Source: an uncultured SAR86 cluster bacterium (GTDB taxonomy: Bacteria; Pseudomonadota; Gammaproteobacteria; Magnimaribacterales; D2472). From it: a stretch of DNA of 64,000 nt. The stretch's first letter is position 1. Every line of letters begins with the position of its first letter. Positions 53,245-62,695 of the stretch are shown here, piece by piece. The notes beneath the pieces are model-generated. The model was not told the origin of the DNA and ran no database searches. It saw only the letters and a program-made list of their open reading frames with translations. The stretch is taken from positions 1-64,000 of the forward strand of contig CACOWI010000006.1 of assembly GCA_902630885.1 (NCBI GenBank), written 5' to 3'. The translations under genes were made by a program, and so were the position numbers.

Positions 53245-54250
53245 TTCAATAAACTTAGCATTAGTTGGCGCATCAGGAGTTGTAGGAAAGAAAATTATTT
53301 CTTTATTAGAAAATAAAAATGTTGAGATAAATAACTTCTATCCTCTAGGATCATCTTCAGTAGGAGATAAAATTATTTTTAACAGTAATACATATTTTAT
53401 TGAAGACATGGTTAATTTCGATTGTTCAAAAGTCAATTTGGCTATTTTTTCCGCAGGATCAAAAGTTGCAGAAGAACATGCAAAAGATTTTATTCAAGCT
53501 GGGGCTTTCGTGATAGATTTATCTTCTAAGTTTAGATATGAGGAAGATGTACCACTTTTAATACCAGAAATAAATGGAGATCAGATAAATTCTCTAGTTA
53601 CTCCATCTTTGATAGCTAACCCAAACTGTTCAACTTCTCAACTTTTAATGGCAATAGGCCCAATTCATAAAGAACTAGAGATAGATATTTTAAACATTGC
53701 AACATACCAAGCAGTTTCTGGAACAGGCAAGCATGCAGTGCAAGAGCTTCGAAATCAAATAAAAGATGATTTTACTATTCCAGAAGTCTATCCAAAGAAG
53801 ATTGCATTTAATGTTATTCCTCAGTGCGATGTCTTTTTAGAAAATGACTTTACTAAAGAAGAAATGAAACTTGTTTGGGAAACAAAAAAAATTCTTGATG
53901 AGAATATTGAAGTTCAAGCTACATGCGTCAGAGTACCGGTTGTAAATGGCCATTCTGAGGCAGTATTTTTTAGAACTAAGAAAGAGACTTCTCGAGATGA
54001 GCTAATTAAATTACTGAATAATGCTGTTGGAATTAAGGTATTAGATGATCCGAACTCTCTTGAATATCCAACACCTCTCGAGAACGCAAATGATACTGAA
54101 GAAGTATTTGTTGGAAGGATAAGATCACAGACTATTAATAATGAAAATTGGATTTCAATGTGGATAGTTGCTGATAATGTTTATGGGAAAGGTGCTGCAT
54201 TAAATACTGTTCAAATAATTGAAACTTTAGTTCGGAATAACAAATTGTGA
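53237..54250 (+). CDS. asd: Aspartate-semialdehyde dehydrogenase
   Basis: Makes aspartate semialdehyde for lysine, threonine and methionine synthesis. The 337-residue protein has the NADP motif LVGASGVVGKKI and the active-site Cys131 in NPNCSTSQL. VSGTGKHAVQEL and GHSEAVF follow. The ATG at 53237 overlaps leuB by eight bases and is chosen over an upstream start at 53177 that lies in leuB. Its stop overlaps fimV by one base (TGATG). Confidence 0.95.
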   Translation: MSNSINLALVGASGVVGKKIISLLENKNVEINNFYPLGSSSVGDKIIFNSNTYFIEDMVNFDCSKVNLAIFSAGSKVAEEHAKDFIQAGAFVIDLSSKFRYEEDVPLLIPEINGDQINSLVTPSLIANPNCSTSQLLMAIGPIHKELEIDILNIATYQAVSGTGKHAVQELRNQIKDDFTIPEVYPKKIAFNVIPQCDVFLENDFTKEEMKLVWETKKILDENIEVQATCVRVPVVNGHSEAVFFRTKKETSRDELIKLLNNAVGIKVLDDPNSLEYPTPLENANDTEEVFVGRIRSQTINNENWISMWIVADNVYGKGAALNTVQIIETLVRNNKL

Positions 54251-55581
54251 TGAGATATTTCGTTTTATTGTCCTTTTTATATTCCTTAAATGTCTATGCA
54301 GATATTTATCTCTCATCACCTAAGATTAAAGTTAATACTCAAGATCAAAGAATAATAGAGTTTCGAATACAAAATGAAACCATTAGGGATGGCGATATTA
54401 CTTTAAATGAGTACAAAACTGATAATCCGCTTAATGAATCATTAGTATCATATACGCTAATAAATGATTTTGGAGATTACCAAACATTTTCTATTGTTAT
54501 AGATGATGAGTATCTAGAAGACTACTTTAGCTTTAAGATTGTAATCAAAGAAAATTTTGCAAAAGATATATTTATTTTGTTGCCGTCAAATATCAGAAAA
54601 AGGACTAATAACTCAAAATTATATGAATCAAAAAGAACTTTAGATAAAACCGTAGTTGAAAATATGGTTCCAAATAAAACTGATGGGTATTTTTCTCTAA
54701 AGTCATCATCTGAAAAAGATGAGCCTAAAATCCAAAAAAATGATATTTTTAAAAATTCTGATATAACAACAGTATGGAGTATGGCTGAAAAAATAAAAGG
54801 CCAAAATGAAAATATTTCTATCTATCAAGTAATGTGGTCAATTTATCTTGGAAATAGGAATGCTTTTATAGATGATAATATAAATTTAATTAGGGCAGAT
54901 CTTGATATATTAATTCCAACACTTTCTGATATTGAAAATACTTCATTCCAAATAGCCAAAGAATCAATTTTGGATATGAATAAATCATTTGCAAGCAGTC
55001 TTCAATCTGCAACAAAATCTCTTTTAGTCCTTACAGCACCTGAAATAATTGAAGATATTAGTGATAGCAGAGAAATTGAATTAAAAAATGATGATCAAAA
55101 TCAAATTGATTTTGAGAATACCACAGATCCTGCAGATCTTATTGAGCAGAATACGAAACAAATAGGCTTAGAAGTCGAAAATGAAATTCTTGAAGAGCTA
55201 TCTGAATTAAAACAAACAATCACAGAAGTAGACAATAAATTTCAGACATTAGATTTAATATTTATATCTCTTATATCACTAGCATCAGGAGTTTTACTTG
55301 CTTTAATTTTTATTCAGATTAGAAATATGAGAGCATCAAAAGAAATTGAATATGATTTTGAAGAAGCTTCTGATGATAAATCAACACTATCTTCCTTGCC
55401 TTCTGATCTGAGTGTTAAAAATGATATAGATCAGCAACAATTTGATTTAGCAGTCACATATTATGAAATGAGTGACAAAGAAAACGCAGAAGCGCTTTTA
55501 AAAAATTTAATTCAAACAACTAAAAATAGTGAAATTAGAAAAGCTTCTGAAGATCTCCTTGAAAAAGTTAATCTGCTGTGA
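54250..55581 (+). CDS. fimV: FimV-like protein, reduced
   Basis: A 443-residue protein with the FimV plan: signal peptide (YFVLLSFLYSLNVYA), a periplasmic N-domain of extended beta type, the LysM-like segment TTVWSMAEKIKGQNENISIYQVMWSIYLGNRNAF (about 172-205), a transmembrane helix (FISLISLASGVLLALIFI) and the C-terminal TPR-like domain DQQQFDLAVTYYEMSDKENAEALLKNL. In Pseudomonas, FimV is over 900 residues and supports type IV pili and polar organisation. This copy is less than half that length, and the cytoplasmic acidic domain is nearly missing. The ATG at 54250 is chosen. Confidence 0.88.
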   Translation: MRYFVLLSFLYSLNVYADIYLSSPKIKVNTQDQRIIEFRIQNETIRDGDITLNEYKTDNPLNESLVSYTLINDFGDYQTFSIVIDDEYLEDYFSFKIVIKENFAKDIFILLPSNIRKRTNNSKLYESKRTLDKTVVENMVPNKTDGYFSLKSSSEKDEPKIQKNDIFKNSDITTVWSMAEKIKGQNENISIYQVMWSIYLGNRNAFIDDNINLIRADLDILIPTLSDIENTSFQIAKESILDMNKSFASSLQSATKSLLVLTAPEIIEDISDSREIELKNDDQNQIDFENTTDPADLIEQNTKQIGLEVENEILEELSELKQTITEVDNKFQTLDLIFISLISLASGVLLALIFIQIRNMRASKEIEYDFEEASDDKSTLSSLPSDLSVKNDIDQQQFDLAVTYYEMSDKENAEALLKNLIQTTKNSEIRKASEDLLEKVNLL

Positions 55582-56378
55582 AATTAGCAATTAAACTTGA
55601 ATATGATGGTACTGATTTTTCAGGATTTCAAAGTCAAAAAAACGCTTCAACAATTCAAGATAATTTAGAAGATGCATTAAGAAAAATTACCAACGAGGAT
55701 AATAGGCTAAATTATTCTGGAAGGACTGACGCGGGAGTTCATGCTTTATCTCAAGTTTGTGACTTTGAAACAAATATTGAAAGAAGTAATAAAGATTGGA
55801 TCAATGGCATAAATTCCAATCTACCTTCAACAATTTCAGTACAAGATATTTTTAAAGTACCAGATACTTTTAACTCAAGGTTTTCTGCAATTGAAAGAAA
55901 ATATTCTTATGTGATATACAACTCCTCAAATAAGCCATTATTCATAGACAGAAATATTTTTTGGGTAAGAAATAATCTTGATATCCAGCTAATGAAAAAA
56001 GAAATGAAATCTTTTGTGGGCAAGAATGACTTTAGTTCATTTAGAAGTTCAAGTTGCAACTCAAAAAATCCAATAAAAACAATAAAAGATATCCATCTAA
56101 AGACGTTTAATGATTTTATAATTATTACTGTTATTGCAAATGCTTTTTTACACAATATGGTAAGAATTATGGTTGGAACTTTGGTTGATATTGCAAAAAA
56201 AGAAAACAATATGAGCATTCGAGATATTTTAGAAAAGAAAGACAGGAGTATTGCTGGTAAAACTGCTCCAGCATCAGGTCTATTCTTTCTTGGTCCAAGA
56301 TATCCAGATGAATTTAAGATAAATACCTGTGAGAAGGACATCTTTGATCGATACAAAACAAATGAAGCCCTTAATTAA
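55578..56378 (+). CDS. truA: tRNA pseudouridine synthase A
   Basis: Makes pseudouridine at positions 38-40 of the tRNA anticodon arm. The 266-residue protein has LEYDGTDFSGFQSQ, the catalytic Asp51 in GRTDAGVHAL, ERKYSYVIYN and NAFLHNMVRIMVGTLVDI. The GTG start overlaps the fimV stop by four bases (GTGA). The trpF start lies inside its end. Confidence 0.95.
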   Translation: MKLAIKLEYDGTDFSGFQSQKNASTIQDNLEDALRKITNEDNRLNYSGRTDAGVHALSQVCDFETNIERSNKDWINGINSNLPSTISVQDIFKVPDTFNSRFSAIERKYSYVIYNSSNKPLFIDRNIFWVRNNLDIQLMKKEMKSFVGKNDFSSFRSSSCNSKNPIKTIKDIHLKTFNDFIIITVIANAFLHNMVRIMVGTLVDIAKKENNMSIRDILEKKDRSIAGKTAPASGLFFLGPRYPDEFKINTCEKDIFDRYKTNEALN

Positions 56379-56973
56379 AATATGTGGAATAAATGATTTA
56401 GATGTTCTAAATGAACTTCTTAATCTTAATGGTATTGATTTCCTTGGTTTTATTTTTTATGAGAAAAGCATCAGAAATGTTTCTCTAGAACTTCTTGAAA
56501 AAATTAAAGGACTACAATTTAACGATAAAAGACCTGTATGTGTATATGTAAATTCTGAAAGGAATTTTATTAAAAAAACTTCGTCATATTTTCAAAATCC
56601 TATCTTTCAGTTTCATGGCAATGAAACAAATGAGTTTTGTGATTCTTTTAAAAATGATTTTTGGAAAGTGTTAAGAGTAAAGAACAAAATTAATATCGAT
56701 GAAGTTTATAAATATAAAAATGCATCTGGAATTTTGTTTGAAAACTATAAAAAAGATACGCCAGGCGGAACAGGCGAATCATTTGATTGGAATTTAATAA
56801 ACAACATCAAAGATTTAGATACAAAATTCATTCTATCTGGTGGAATTAATTCTGAAAATGTTGATAATGCTAAAGATATTAATCCTTGGTGTCTTGATAT
56901 AAATTCAGGAGTTGAATCTTCACCTGGAGTAAAAAACATAGATTTAATTAAAAAATTGTTAAACAAAATTTAG
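56362..56973 (+). CDS. trpF: Phosphoribosylanthranilate isomerase
   Basis: Third step of tryptophan synthesis from anthranilate. The 203-residue TIM barrel has PLIKICGINDLD with the catalytic Cys, DFLGFIFYEKSIRNV and the phosphate site FILSGGINSENV ... DINSGVESSPGVK. The ATG at 56362 overlaps truA by 17 bases and is preferred over an earlier in-frame start at 56329. It continues into trpB after three bases. Confidence 0.95.
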   Translation: MKPLIKICGINDLDVLNELLNLNGIDFLGFIFYEKSIRNVSLELLEKIKGLQFNDKRPVCVYVNSERNFIKKTSSYFQNPIFQFHGNETNEFCDSFKNDFWKVLRVKNKINIDEVYKYKNASGILFENYKKDTPGGTGESFDWNLINNIKDLDTKFILSGGINSENVDNAKDINPWCLDINSGVESSPGVKNIDLIKKLLNKI

Positions 56974-56976
56974 GAT

Positions 56977-58182
56977 ATGAAATCAGACAAGAATAATTTA
57001 CCAGATAAGAATGGTTTTTTTGGAGAATATGGGGGAAAGTTTGTTCCAGAAACACTCATGTATGCCTTAGAGGAACTTGAAACCACATACGAAAAATTAA
57101 AAAACAATAATGAATTCAAAAAACAATTTTACAAAGATCTTTCAGAATTTGTTGGAAGGCCATCTCCTTTATATTTTGCTGAAAGACTAACTAAGCATTA
57201 TGGTACAGGCTCTATATGGTTAAAAAGGGAAGATCTTAATCATACTGGCGCACATAAAATTAATAATACTATTGGACAAATATTGCTAGCAAAATATATG
57301 GGCAAGAAAAGGATTATTGCTGAAACTGGTGCAGGACAGCATGGTGTTGCCACTGCTACAGTTGCTGCTAGGCTTGGTCTCGAGTGCCATATTTATATGG
57401 GTTCTGAGGATGTTCAAAGGCAATCATTAAATGTATACAGAATTAAACTCCTTGGAGCGCAGGTTCATTCAGTTGATTCTGGATCTGCTACGTTAAAAGA
57501 TGCACTTAATGAAGCATTAAGAGATTGGGTAACAAATGTTGACGACACATATTATATTATTGGAAGTGTTACAGGACCTCATCCATATCCAATGATTGTA
57601 AGAGATTTTAATTCTGTTGTTGGTGAAGAATTAATCTCACAGTCAAAAGAATTATTTAATTCAATGCCAGATGCGATCGTTGCATGTGTAGGAGGTGGCT
57701 CTAATGCAATGGGAGCCTTTTATCCTTTTATAAAATTTAATGAAACAAGACTTATCGGTGTTGAGGCTGGTGGAGAAGGTGTAGAAACTGGAGAACATGC
57801 AGCTCCATTAAATGATGGAACACCAGGAGTTCTTCATGGCGCTCTAAGCTATCTCATGCAAGATGATAGTGGCCAAGTAAAAGGCACTAAATCTGTTTCT
57901 GCTGGATTAGACTATCCAGGAGTAGGACCAGAACATTCTTGGCTGAAAGATTCAGGAAGAGCTGAATATGTTGCTGTTAGTGATGATGCTGCATTAAAAG
58001 CATTTCATGAAGTTTCTGAACTGGAAGGAATAATCCCTGCACTCGAAACAGCACATGCTTTTGCATACTTGGATACTTTAATGAAAGAGTTTGATAAAAA
58101 TTCAAATATTATCGTCAACGTTTCAGGAAGGGGTGACAAGGACATTAATACTGTTGCAAATATAGACGGAATAAAGATTTGA
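56977..58182 (+). CDS. trpB: Tryptophan synthase beta subunit
   Basis: Joins indole and serine to tryptophan with pyridoxal phosphate. The 401-residue protein has [13 protein letters not shown], the PLP-lysine Lys94 in [41 protein letters not shown] and [12 protein letters not shown]. Its stop overlaps the TTG start of trpA (TTGA). Confidence 0.97.
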   Translation: MKSDKNNLPDKNGFFGEYGGKFVPETLMYALEELETTYEKLKNNNEFKKQFYKDLSEFVGRPSPLYFAERLTKHYGTGSIWLKREDLNHTGAHKINNTIGQILLAKYMGKKRIIAETGAGQHGVATATVAARLGLECHIYMGSEDVQRQSLNVYRIKLLGAQVHSVDSGSATLKDALNEALRDWVTNVDDTYYIIGSVTGPHPYPMIVRDFNSVVGEELISQSKELFNSMPDAIVACVGGGSNAMGAFYPFIKFNETRLIGVEAGGEGVETGEHAAPLNDGTPGVLHGALSYLMQDDSGQVKGTKSVSAGLDYPGVGPEHSWLKDSGRAEYVAVSDDAALKAFHEVSELEGIIPALETAHAFAYLDTLMKEFDKNSNIIVNVSGRGDKDINTVANIDGIKI

Positions 58183-58964
58183 ACAGACTCACTAATACCT
58201 TAGAAAATCTAAAAAATAAAAGTAAAAAGGCTCTTGTAGCTTATCTCGTTGCTGGTGATCCAGACATAGAAACAACTTTAGAATTAATGATGATGCTTGT
58301 TGATTCTGGTGTAGACATAATTGAAATTGGAGTTCCTTTTACAGATCCAATCGCAGAGGGTCCTATAATACAAAAAGCTCATGATCGTGCTCTAAAAAAT
58401 AATGTTACTTTAAAGTCAATTTTTGAAATGGCTCAAAAATATAGGGAGAATGATAATAAGACTCCTCTTGTGCTCATGGGGTATTTAAATACATTTATCT
58501 TTAATAAAACTTTAATTGAAGATAACAAAAATAATGTTATCGACTCAGTCCTTGTGGTTGATATTCCTGGCGAATTAAATCTGAAAGATTATGGAGTTTA
58601 TAATCCAAATATAAATACTATTTCACTGATTTCGCCAACAACAAAAAAAGATAGAATAAAATCAATTGCAAAAAATAGCTCTGGATTTGTATATTATGTA
58701 ACTTTAAGGGGAGTCACAGGAGCGTCTAATTTGGATGTAAATGAAATTAGCAACAACGTTGAAGAAATAAAAAAACATGCTTCGGTTCCGACTCTTGCTG
58801 GATTTGGAATAAAATCTCCTGAAGACGCAAAATTACTATCCCAACACTCAGATGGTGTGATAATTGGTTCATCAATAGTCCAAATGATTGAAGAAGGCTC
58901 TCAATCAAAAGAATTTGATAGAATAAGGACATATATTACTGATATTAAAAAGGCAATATCATGA
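58179..58964 (+). CDS. trpA: Tryptophan synthase alpha subunit
   Basis: Splits indole-glycerol phosphate to indole and glyceraldehyde 3-phosphate. The 261-residue TIM barrel has [52 protein letters not shown] and [12 protein letters not shown]. Glu49 matches the catalytic Glu49 of E. coli, but position 60 is Glu where E. coli has the catalytic Asp60 (ADGP becomes AEGP). The start is TTG and overlaps trpB; the stop overlaps the next gene (ATGA). Confidence 0.95.
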   Translation: MNRLTNTLENLKNKSKKALVAYLVAGDPDIETTLELMMMLVDSGVDIIEIGVPFTDPIAEGPIIQKAHDRALKNNVTLKSIFEMAQKYRENDNKTPLVLMGYLNTFIFNKTLIEDNKNNVIDSVLVVDIPGELNLKDYGVYNPNINTISLISPTTKKDRIKSIAKNSSGFVYYVTLRGVTGASNLDVNEISNNVEEIKKHASVPTLAGFGIKSPEDAKLLSQHSDGVIIGSSIVQMIEEGSQSKEFDRIRTYITDIKKAIS

Positions 58965-60223
58965 GTCTCTTTCAAAACATACTTACTTCCGTAATGAAGG
59001 GAACGCGTCGTTTGAATCGTTTTGGCTCTAAAAGCTTTGGAAAACTTTATAACAACATCAATAAAGCTGTTGATTCTGTGATGTCTACTTCGGGTGAGGT
59101 ATCTTCATTGGTTTATGCAGAGCATCTTTTAAACCTAATAGAAAATTTAGATGATAATGGATTAAAGAAATTTCTGAATGATCTTTTAAAAAATTATGAC
59201 ATAGATACTAAAGTACTTTTAAAAGATGTTAAAAATTATTCATCAAATAAAAATGAAGAAAATTTTGAAAAAGTTAGAGTTTCATCTGAACCAGGCTGGA
59301 TTGAACTATTTAGAAGACTAAATTCAACATCAAATGGAACATATAGATTAGTAAAGCTTAGAGAAAGAATTAGATCATTGAATGACGAAGATTTAAGGGC
59401 ATTTGATTCTGGATTATTGAAGCTTTTTAAATATTGGTTTAATCCATCTTTTTTGGTTTTGGAGAAAATTGATTGGGAGACGCCTGCTAATATTCTTGAA
59501 AAAATAATTGAGTATGAGGCAGTTCATGAAATTAACTCCTGGGATGACTTAAGAGCAAGGTTAGCTCCAGTAGATAGACAATGTTTTGCCTTCTTTCATC
59601 CATTAATCCCAAATGATCCTCTAATATTTGTAGAAGTTGCATTAACAACAGGTATTCCAAAATCCATTCAAAAAATAATTAATCTTGATAGACAAGAAAT
59701 TGAAATAGAGAATGCAAATACAGCAATCTTTTACTCTATCTCAAATTGTCATAATGGCTTATTAGGTATTTCTTTTGGGAATTTTTTAATTAAAAAAGTT
59801 GCTAATAATCTTAAAAGAGAGCTGCCAGATTTAAATCAATTTATGACACTTTCTCCTTTACCAGGATTTATGAAATGGATGGAAGAATATTCACCAATAT
59901 CGTTTGAAAGATGTTCTGATAATAACTGTAGCGATGAGGAACTTACTAAAAATGCAATCAAGTATCTTACTAACTCTGAGAGAGTTGATGGTATGCCAAA
60001 TGATCCGGTTAGTAGATTTCATATCGGAAATGGAGCAAGTCTCGAAAGAATAAACCTCAAAGCAGACACGTCTGAAAAGGGAATGACACAATCTTATGGA
60101 GTTATGGCAAATTATTTATATGATCTAAAAGTGGTTGAAGAAAATCATGAAACATTTTTTAAAAATAAAGTTGTTCCAATTTCAAATGAGATCGAATCTT
60201 TAAAGAAAAAATATAAAGTTTAA
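58961..60223 (+). CDS. Malonyl-CoA decarboxylase
   Basis: Decarboxylates malonyl-CoA to acetyl-CoA. The 420-residue protein has the helical N-domain and the GNAT-like catalytic C-domain. FFHPLIPNDPLIFVEVAL, FYSISNCHNGLLGISFGNFLIKKV (with the family serine) and DPVSRFHIGNGASLERIN (with the family histidine) are the diagnostic blocks. It overlaps trpA and the SPOR gene. In many gammaproteobacteria accD and folC lie at this point between trp and dedD/cvpA genes; here this opposite-acting enzyme takes the place. Confidence 0.93.
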   Translation: MSLFQNILTSVMKGTRRLNRFGSKSFGKLYNNINKAVDSVMSTSGEVSSLVYAEHLLNLIENLDDNGLKKFLNDLLKNYDIDTKVLLKDVKNYSSNKNEENFEKVRVSSEPGWIELFRRLNSTSNGTYRLVKLRERIRSLNDEDLRAFDSGLLKLFKYWFNPSFLVLEKIDWETPANILEKIIEYEAVHEINSWDDLRARLAPVDRQCFAFFHPLIPNDPLIFVEVALTTGIPKSIQKIINLDRQEIEIENANTAIFYSISNCHNGLLGISFGNFLIKKVANNLKRELPDLNQFMTLSPLPGFMKWMEEYSPISFERCSDNNCSDEELTKNAIKYLTNSERVDGMPNDPVSRFHIGNGASLERINLKADTSEKGMTQSYGVMANYLYDLKVVEENHETFFKNKVVPISNEIESLKKKYKV

Positions 60224-60633
60224 TGACTATAAAAAGAATATTAGGGCTAGTTTTTTTAATAGCGCTTTTATTATTCTTTATAATTAATTTTTATCCAAAA
60301 ACATCTAATGTTGGTTCAAGTGAAATAATTATTAAATCAATTGCTTCCGATCAAAATAAAGAAATCAATTTTAAAGAATTCGATGAGTCAGATTTTGATT
60401 TTTTTGTGTATAGAGCTCATGTTCTTTCTTCACTAGAAAATGCAAATAAATTGAAAGAAAAGATTGTTAACGGAGGATTTCCTGCCTTTGTAGAGTCTTT
60501 TGGAGACAAAGGAAATTCATACGCAATATACGTTGGACCATTTTTATCAGAAGATGATATTGTTAACAATATGGATTTAATTAAAATAATATCAGAATCT
60601 AATAACGGAGAAATTTCAAGATGGAGGCTTTAG
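60223..60633 (+). CDS. SPOR-domain membrane protein (DedD-like position)
   Basis: A 136-residue protein with an N-terminal transmembrane anchor (RILGLVFLIALLLFFIINFY) and a C-terminal SPOR-type fold (FFVYRAHVLSSLENANKLKEKIVNGGFPAF ... YAIYVGPF). SPOR domains bind denuded peptidoglycan at the division site, and the gene between folC and cvpA in E. coli is dedD, of this type. The start is TAATG-coupled to the malonyl-CoA decarboxylase stop, and it overlaps cvpA by 13 bases. Confidence 0.85.
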   Translation: MTIKRILGLVFLIALLLFFIINFYPKTSNVGSSEIIIKSIASDQNKEINFKEFDESDFDFFVYRAHVLSSLENANKLKEKIVNGGFPAFVESFGDKGNSYAIYVGPFLSEDDIVNNMDLIKIISESNNGEISRWRL

Positions 60634-61205
60634 GACTAAATCTTGCTGATTGGTTTATTTTAATAGTCTTAATAGCTTCTGGAATAATTTCATTTGCTCG
60701 CGGATTTACAAAAGAATTTTTGTCTTTATTTTTATGGTTGGCAGCATTTATAGCGGCAATAAGTCTTGAATACCTCGCAACACCTAAAATTAACGAATTT
60801 ATTGGAAATGAGGAAATTTCAAAAATAATTTCTTATATTGTTGTCTTTGTAATTTTCATCTTCATAGGCGGAATGGTAATTAAATTTATAAGCAAACTTA
60901 TTAAATGGTCAGGTGCGTCTGGGTTTGATAGATTTCTCGGCGTTGTTTTTGGTTTGATTAGGGGCTTGATTGTTTTGTTTGTAATATTTTTATTACTTCC
61001 ATCTGGTTTGAAAACAACAGACTTAATTAGTAATTCAAAAATTACACCGATTATTCAACAATATGCCCCAGAAATAGAAGCATATTTTAGAGAATTGATA
61101 GATAATAGAAATGTTGTGGAGGAGGCTCTGGAAATAATTGAACCTTTAAAACAAGAGGTGGTTCCAGAACCAATTAATGATGACACAAAAGATGGGGACT
61201 CTTAA
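60621..61205 (+). CDS. cvpA: CvpA family membrane protein
   Basis: A 194-residue protein with four hydrophobic segments: LADWFILIVLIASGIISFARG (GFTKEF loop after it), FLWLAAFIAAISLEYLA, IISYIVVFVIFIFIGGMVI and GLIRGLIVLFVIFLLLPSG, then a soluble acidic tail. This is the CvpA plan. In E. coli it sits before purF and is needed for colicin V production and envelope stress tolerance. The start overlaps the SPOR gene; the stop overlaps purF by one base. Confidence 0.92.
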   Translation: MEALGLNLADWFILIVLIASGIISFARGFTKEFLSLFLWLAAFIAAISLEYLATPKINEFIGNEEISKIISYIVVFVIFIFIGGMVIKFISKLIKWSGASGFDRFLGVVFGLIRGLIVLFVIFLLLPSGLKTTDLISNSKITPIIQQYAPEIEAYFRELIDNRNVVEEALEIIEPLKQEVVPEPINDDTKDGDS

Positions 61206-62695
61206 TGTGTGGAATAGTTGGGATTTCTGCTGAAACAGATGTAGCTGCTGAAATCTATGATTCTCTTATAATGCTTCAGCATAGAGGGCAAGATGCTGCA
61301 GGTATTTCTGTCTGCAACAGTGATGATCAATTAAATTCAAGAAAATCAATGGGATATGTTCGTGATGTTTTTCAGCAAAGACATATGGATAAACTTTCTG
61401 GGAATTATGGCATTGGGCATGTGAGATATCCAACTGCTGGTGGTGCTGGAAAAGAGTTTGCTCAACCGATGTATGTTAATTCTCCATATGGTATAAGTCT
61501 TGCACATAACGGAAATCTTACTAATTCAAAACAGCTAGGCAGTGAATTATTTCATGCAGAAATGAGGCATCTAAGAACCGATAGCGATTCAGAAGTGTTA
61601 TTAAATATTTTTGCACATGAGCTTGGTAAACAAAGAGAAATTTATCCATCTGAAAAACATATTTTTAAGGCAGTAACTAAGACTCATATAAGATGTGATG
61701 GTGCTTATGCTGTCATAGCTCTTATTAATGGTTATGGGATGCTAGCTTTCAGAGATAATAATGGAATTAGACCACTCTCACTTGGAATAAGAAAAGGAAA
61801 AAATAGAGATGAGTACATTGTATCTTCTGAAGATGCACTCTTTACACCTCTTGGTTTTGAAAAAGTTAGAGATATAGATCCAGGCGAAGCAGTTTTTATT
61901 GATAAAAAAGGTAACTTCTTTTCTCAGCAGTGCTCAGATAATCCACAAAAAAGACCATGTATATTCGAGTATGTTTATTTTTCAAGACCGGATTCAAAAA
62001 TAGACGAGATTTCTGTATACAAGGCAAGAATGAGGATGGGAACAAAACTTGCTGGACAAATTAAAAAAACAAGACCAGATCATGATATAGATGTTGTTAT
62101 TCCAATTCCTGATAGTTCTGTAACAGCTGCCCATCAGTTGGCCGTTGATTTAAATGTTCCTTATAGAGAGGGCTTTGTGAAAAATAGATATATTGGAAGG
62201 ACATTTATTATGCCGTATCAAGAAGAAAGAAAAAAATCTGTTAGACGAAAACTAAATATTCTTGATTTAGAGTTTGATGGTAAGAATGTTTTACTTGTTG
62301 ATGACTCTATTGTTAGGGGAACAACAAGCAAAAAAATAATTGAGATGGCAAGAGAAGCAGGAGCTAAAAAAGTCTATTTCGCATCTGCTGCTCCTGCAAT
62401 TAAATATCAAAATTTATATGGAATTGACATGCCCGCAACTGCTGAATTAATTGCCTCCAAAAAAGATCATGATGAAGTAGCAAAAGAAATCAATGCTGAC
62501 TGGTTGATATATCAAACACTTGACGATCTTATTGATTCTGTCCGTGAAGGAAACCCAGAAATAAAAGAGTTTGAAACCTCAATTTTCACTGGAGAGTACT
62601 TTACTCCTCTAATTGAAAACTATCTTGAGGATCTTGAGACATCTAGAAAAGATGAATTAAAGATGCAAAGAGAAAAAACTAAGGCAAAAGGTTAG
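61205..62695 (+). CDS. purF: Amidophosphoribosyltransferase
   Basis: First committed step of purine synthesis (PRPP plus glutamine to phosphoribosylamine). The 496-residue protein has the N-terminal nucleophile Cys2 in [20 protein letters not shown], the allosteric region, and the PRPP-binding motif [19 protein letters not shown]. It ends against acnB on the other strand; the stops overlap in TTAG (62692-62695). Confidence 0.97.
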   Translation: MCGIVGISAETDVAAEIYDSLIMLQHRGQDAAGISVCNSDDQLNSRKSMGYVRDVFQQRHMDKLSGNYGIGHVRYPTAGGAGKEFAQPMYVNSPYGISLAHNGNLTNSKQLGSELFHAEMRHLRTDSDSEVLLNIFAHELGKQREIYPSEKHIFKAVTKTHIRCDGAYAVIALINGYGMLAFRDNNGIRPLSLGIRKGKNRDEYIVSSEDALFTPLGFEKVRDIDPGEAVFIDKKGNFFSQQCSDNPQKRPCIFEYVYFSRPDSKIDEISVYKARMRMGTKLAGQIKKTRPDHDIDVVIPIPDSSVTAAHQLAVDLNVPYREGFVKNRYIGRTFIMPYQEERKKSVRRKLNILDLEFDGKNVLLVDDSIVRGTTSKKIIEMAREAGAKKVYFASAAPAIKYQNLYGIDMPATAELIASKKDHDEVAKEINADWLIYQTLDDLIDSVREGNPEIKEFETSIFTGEYFTPLIENYLEDLETSRKDELKMQREKTKAKG

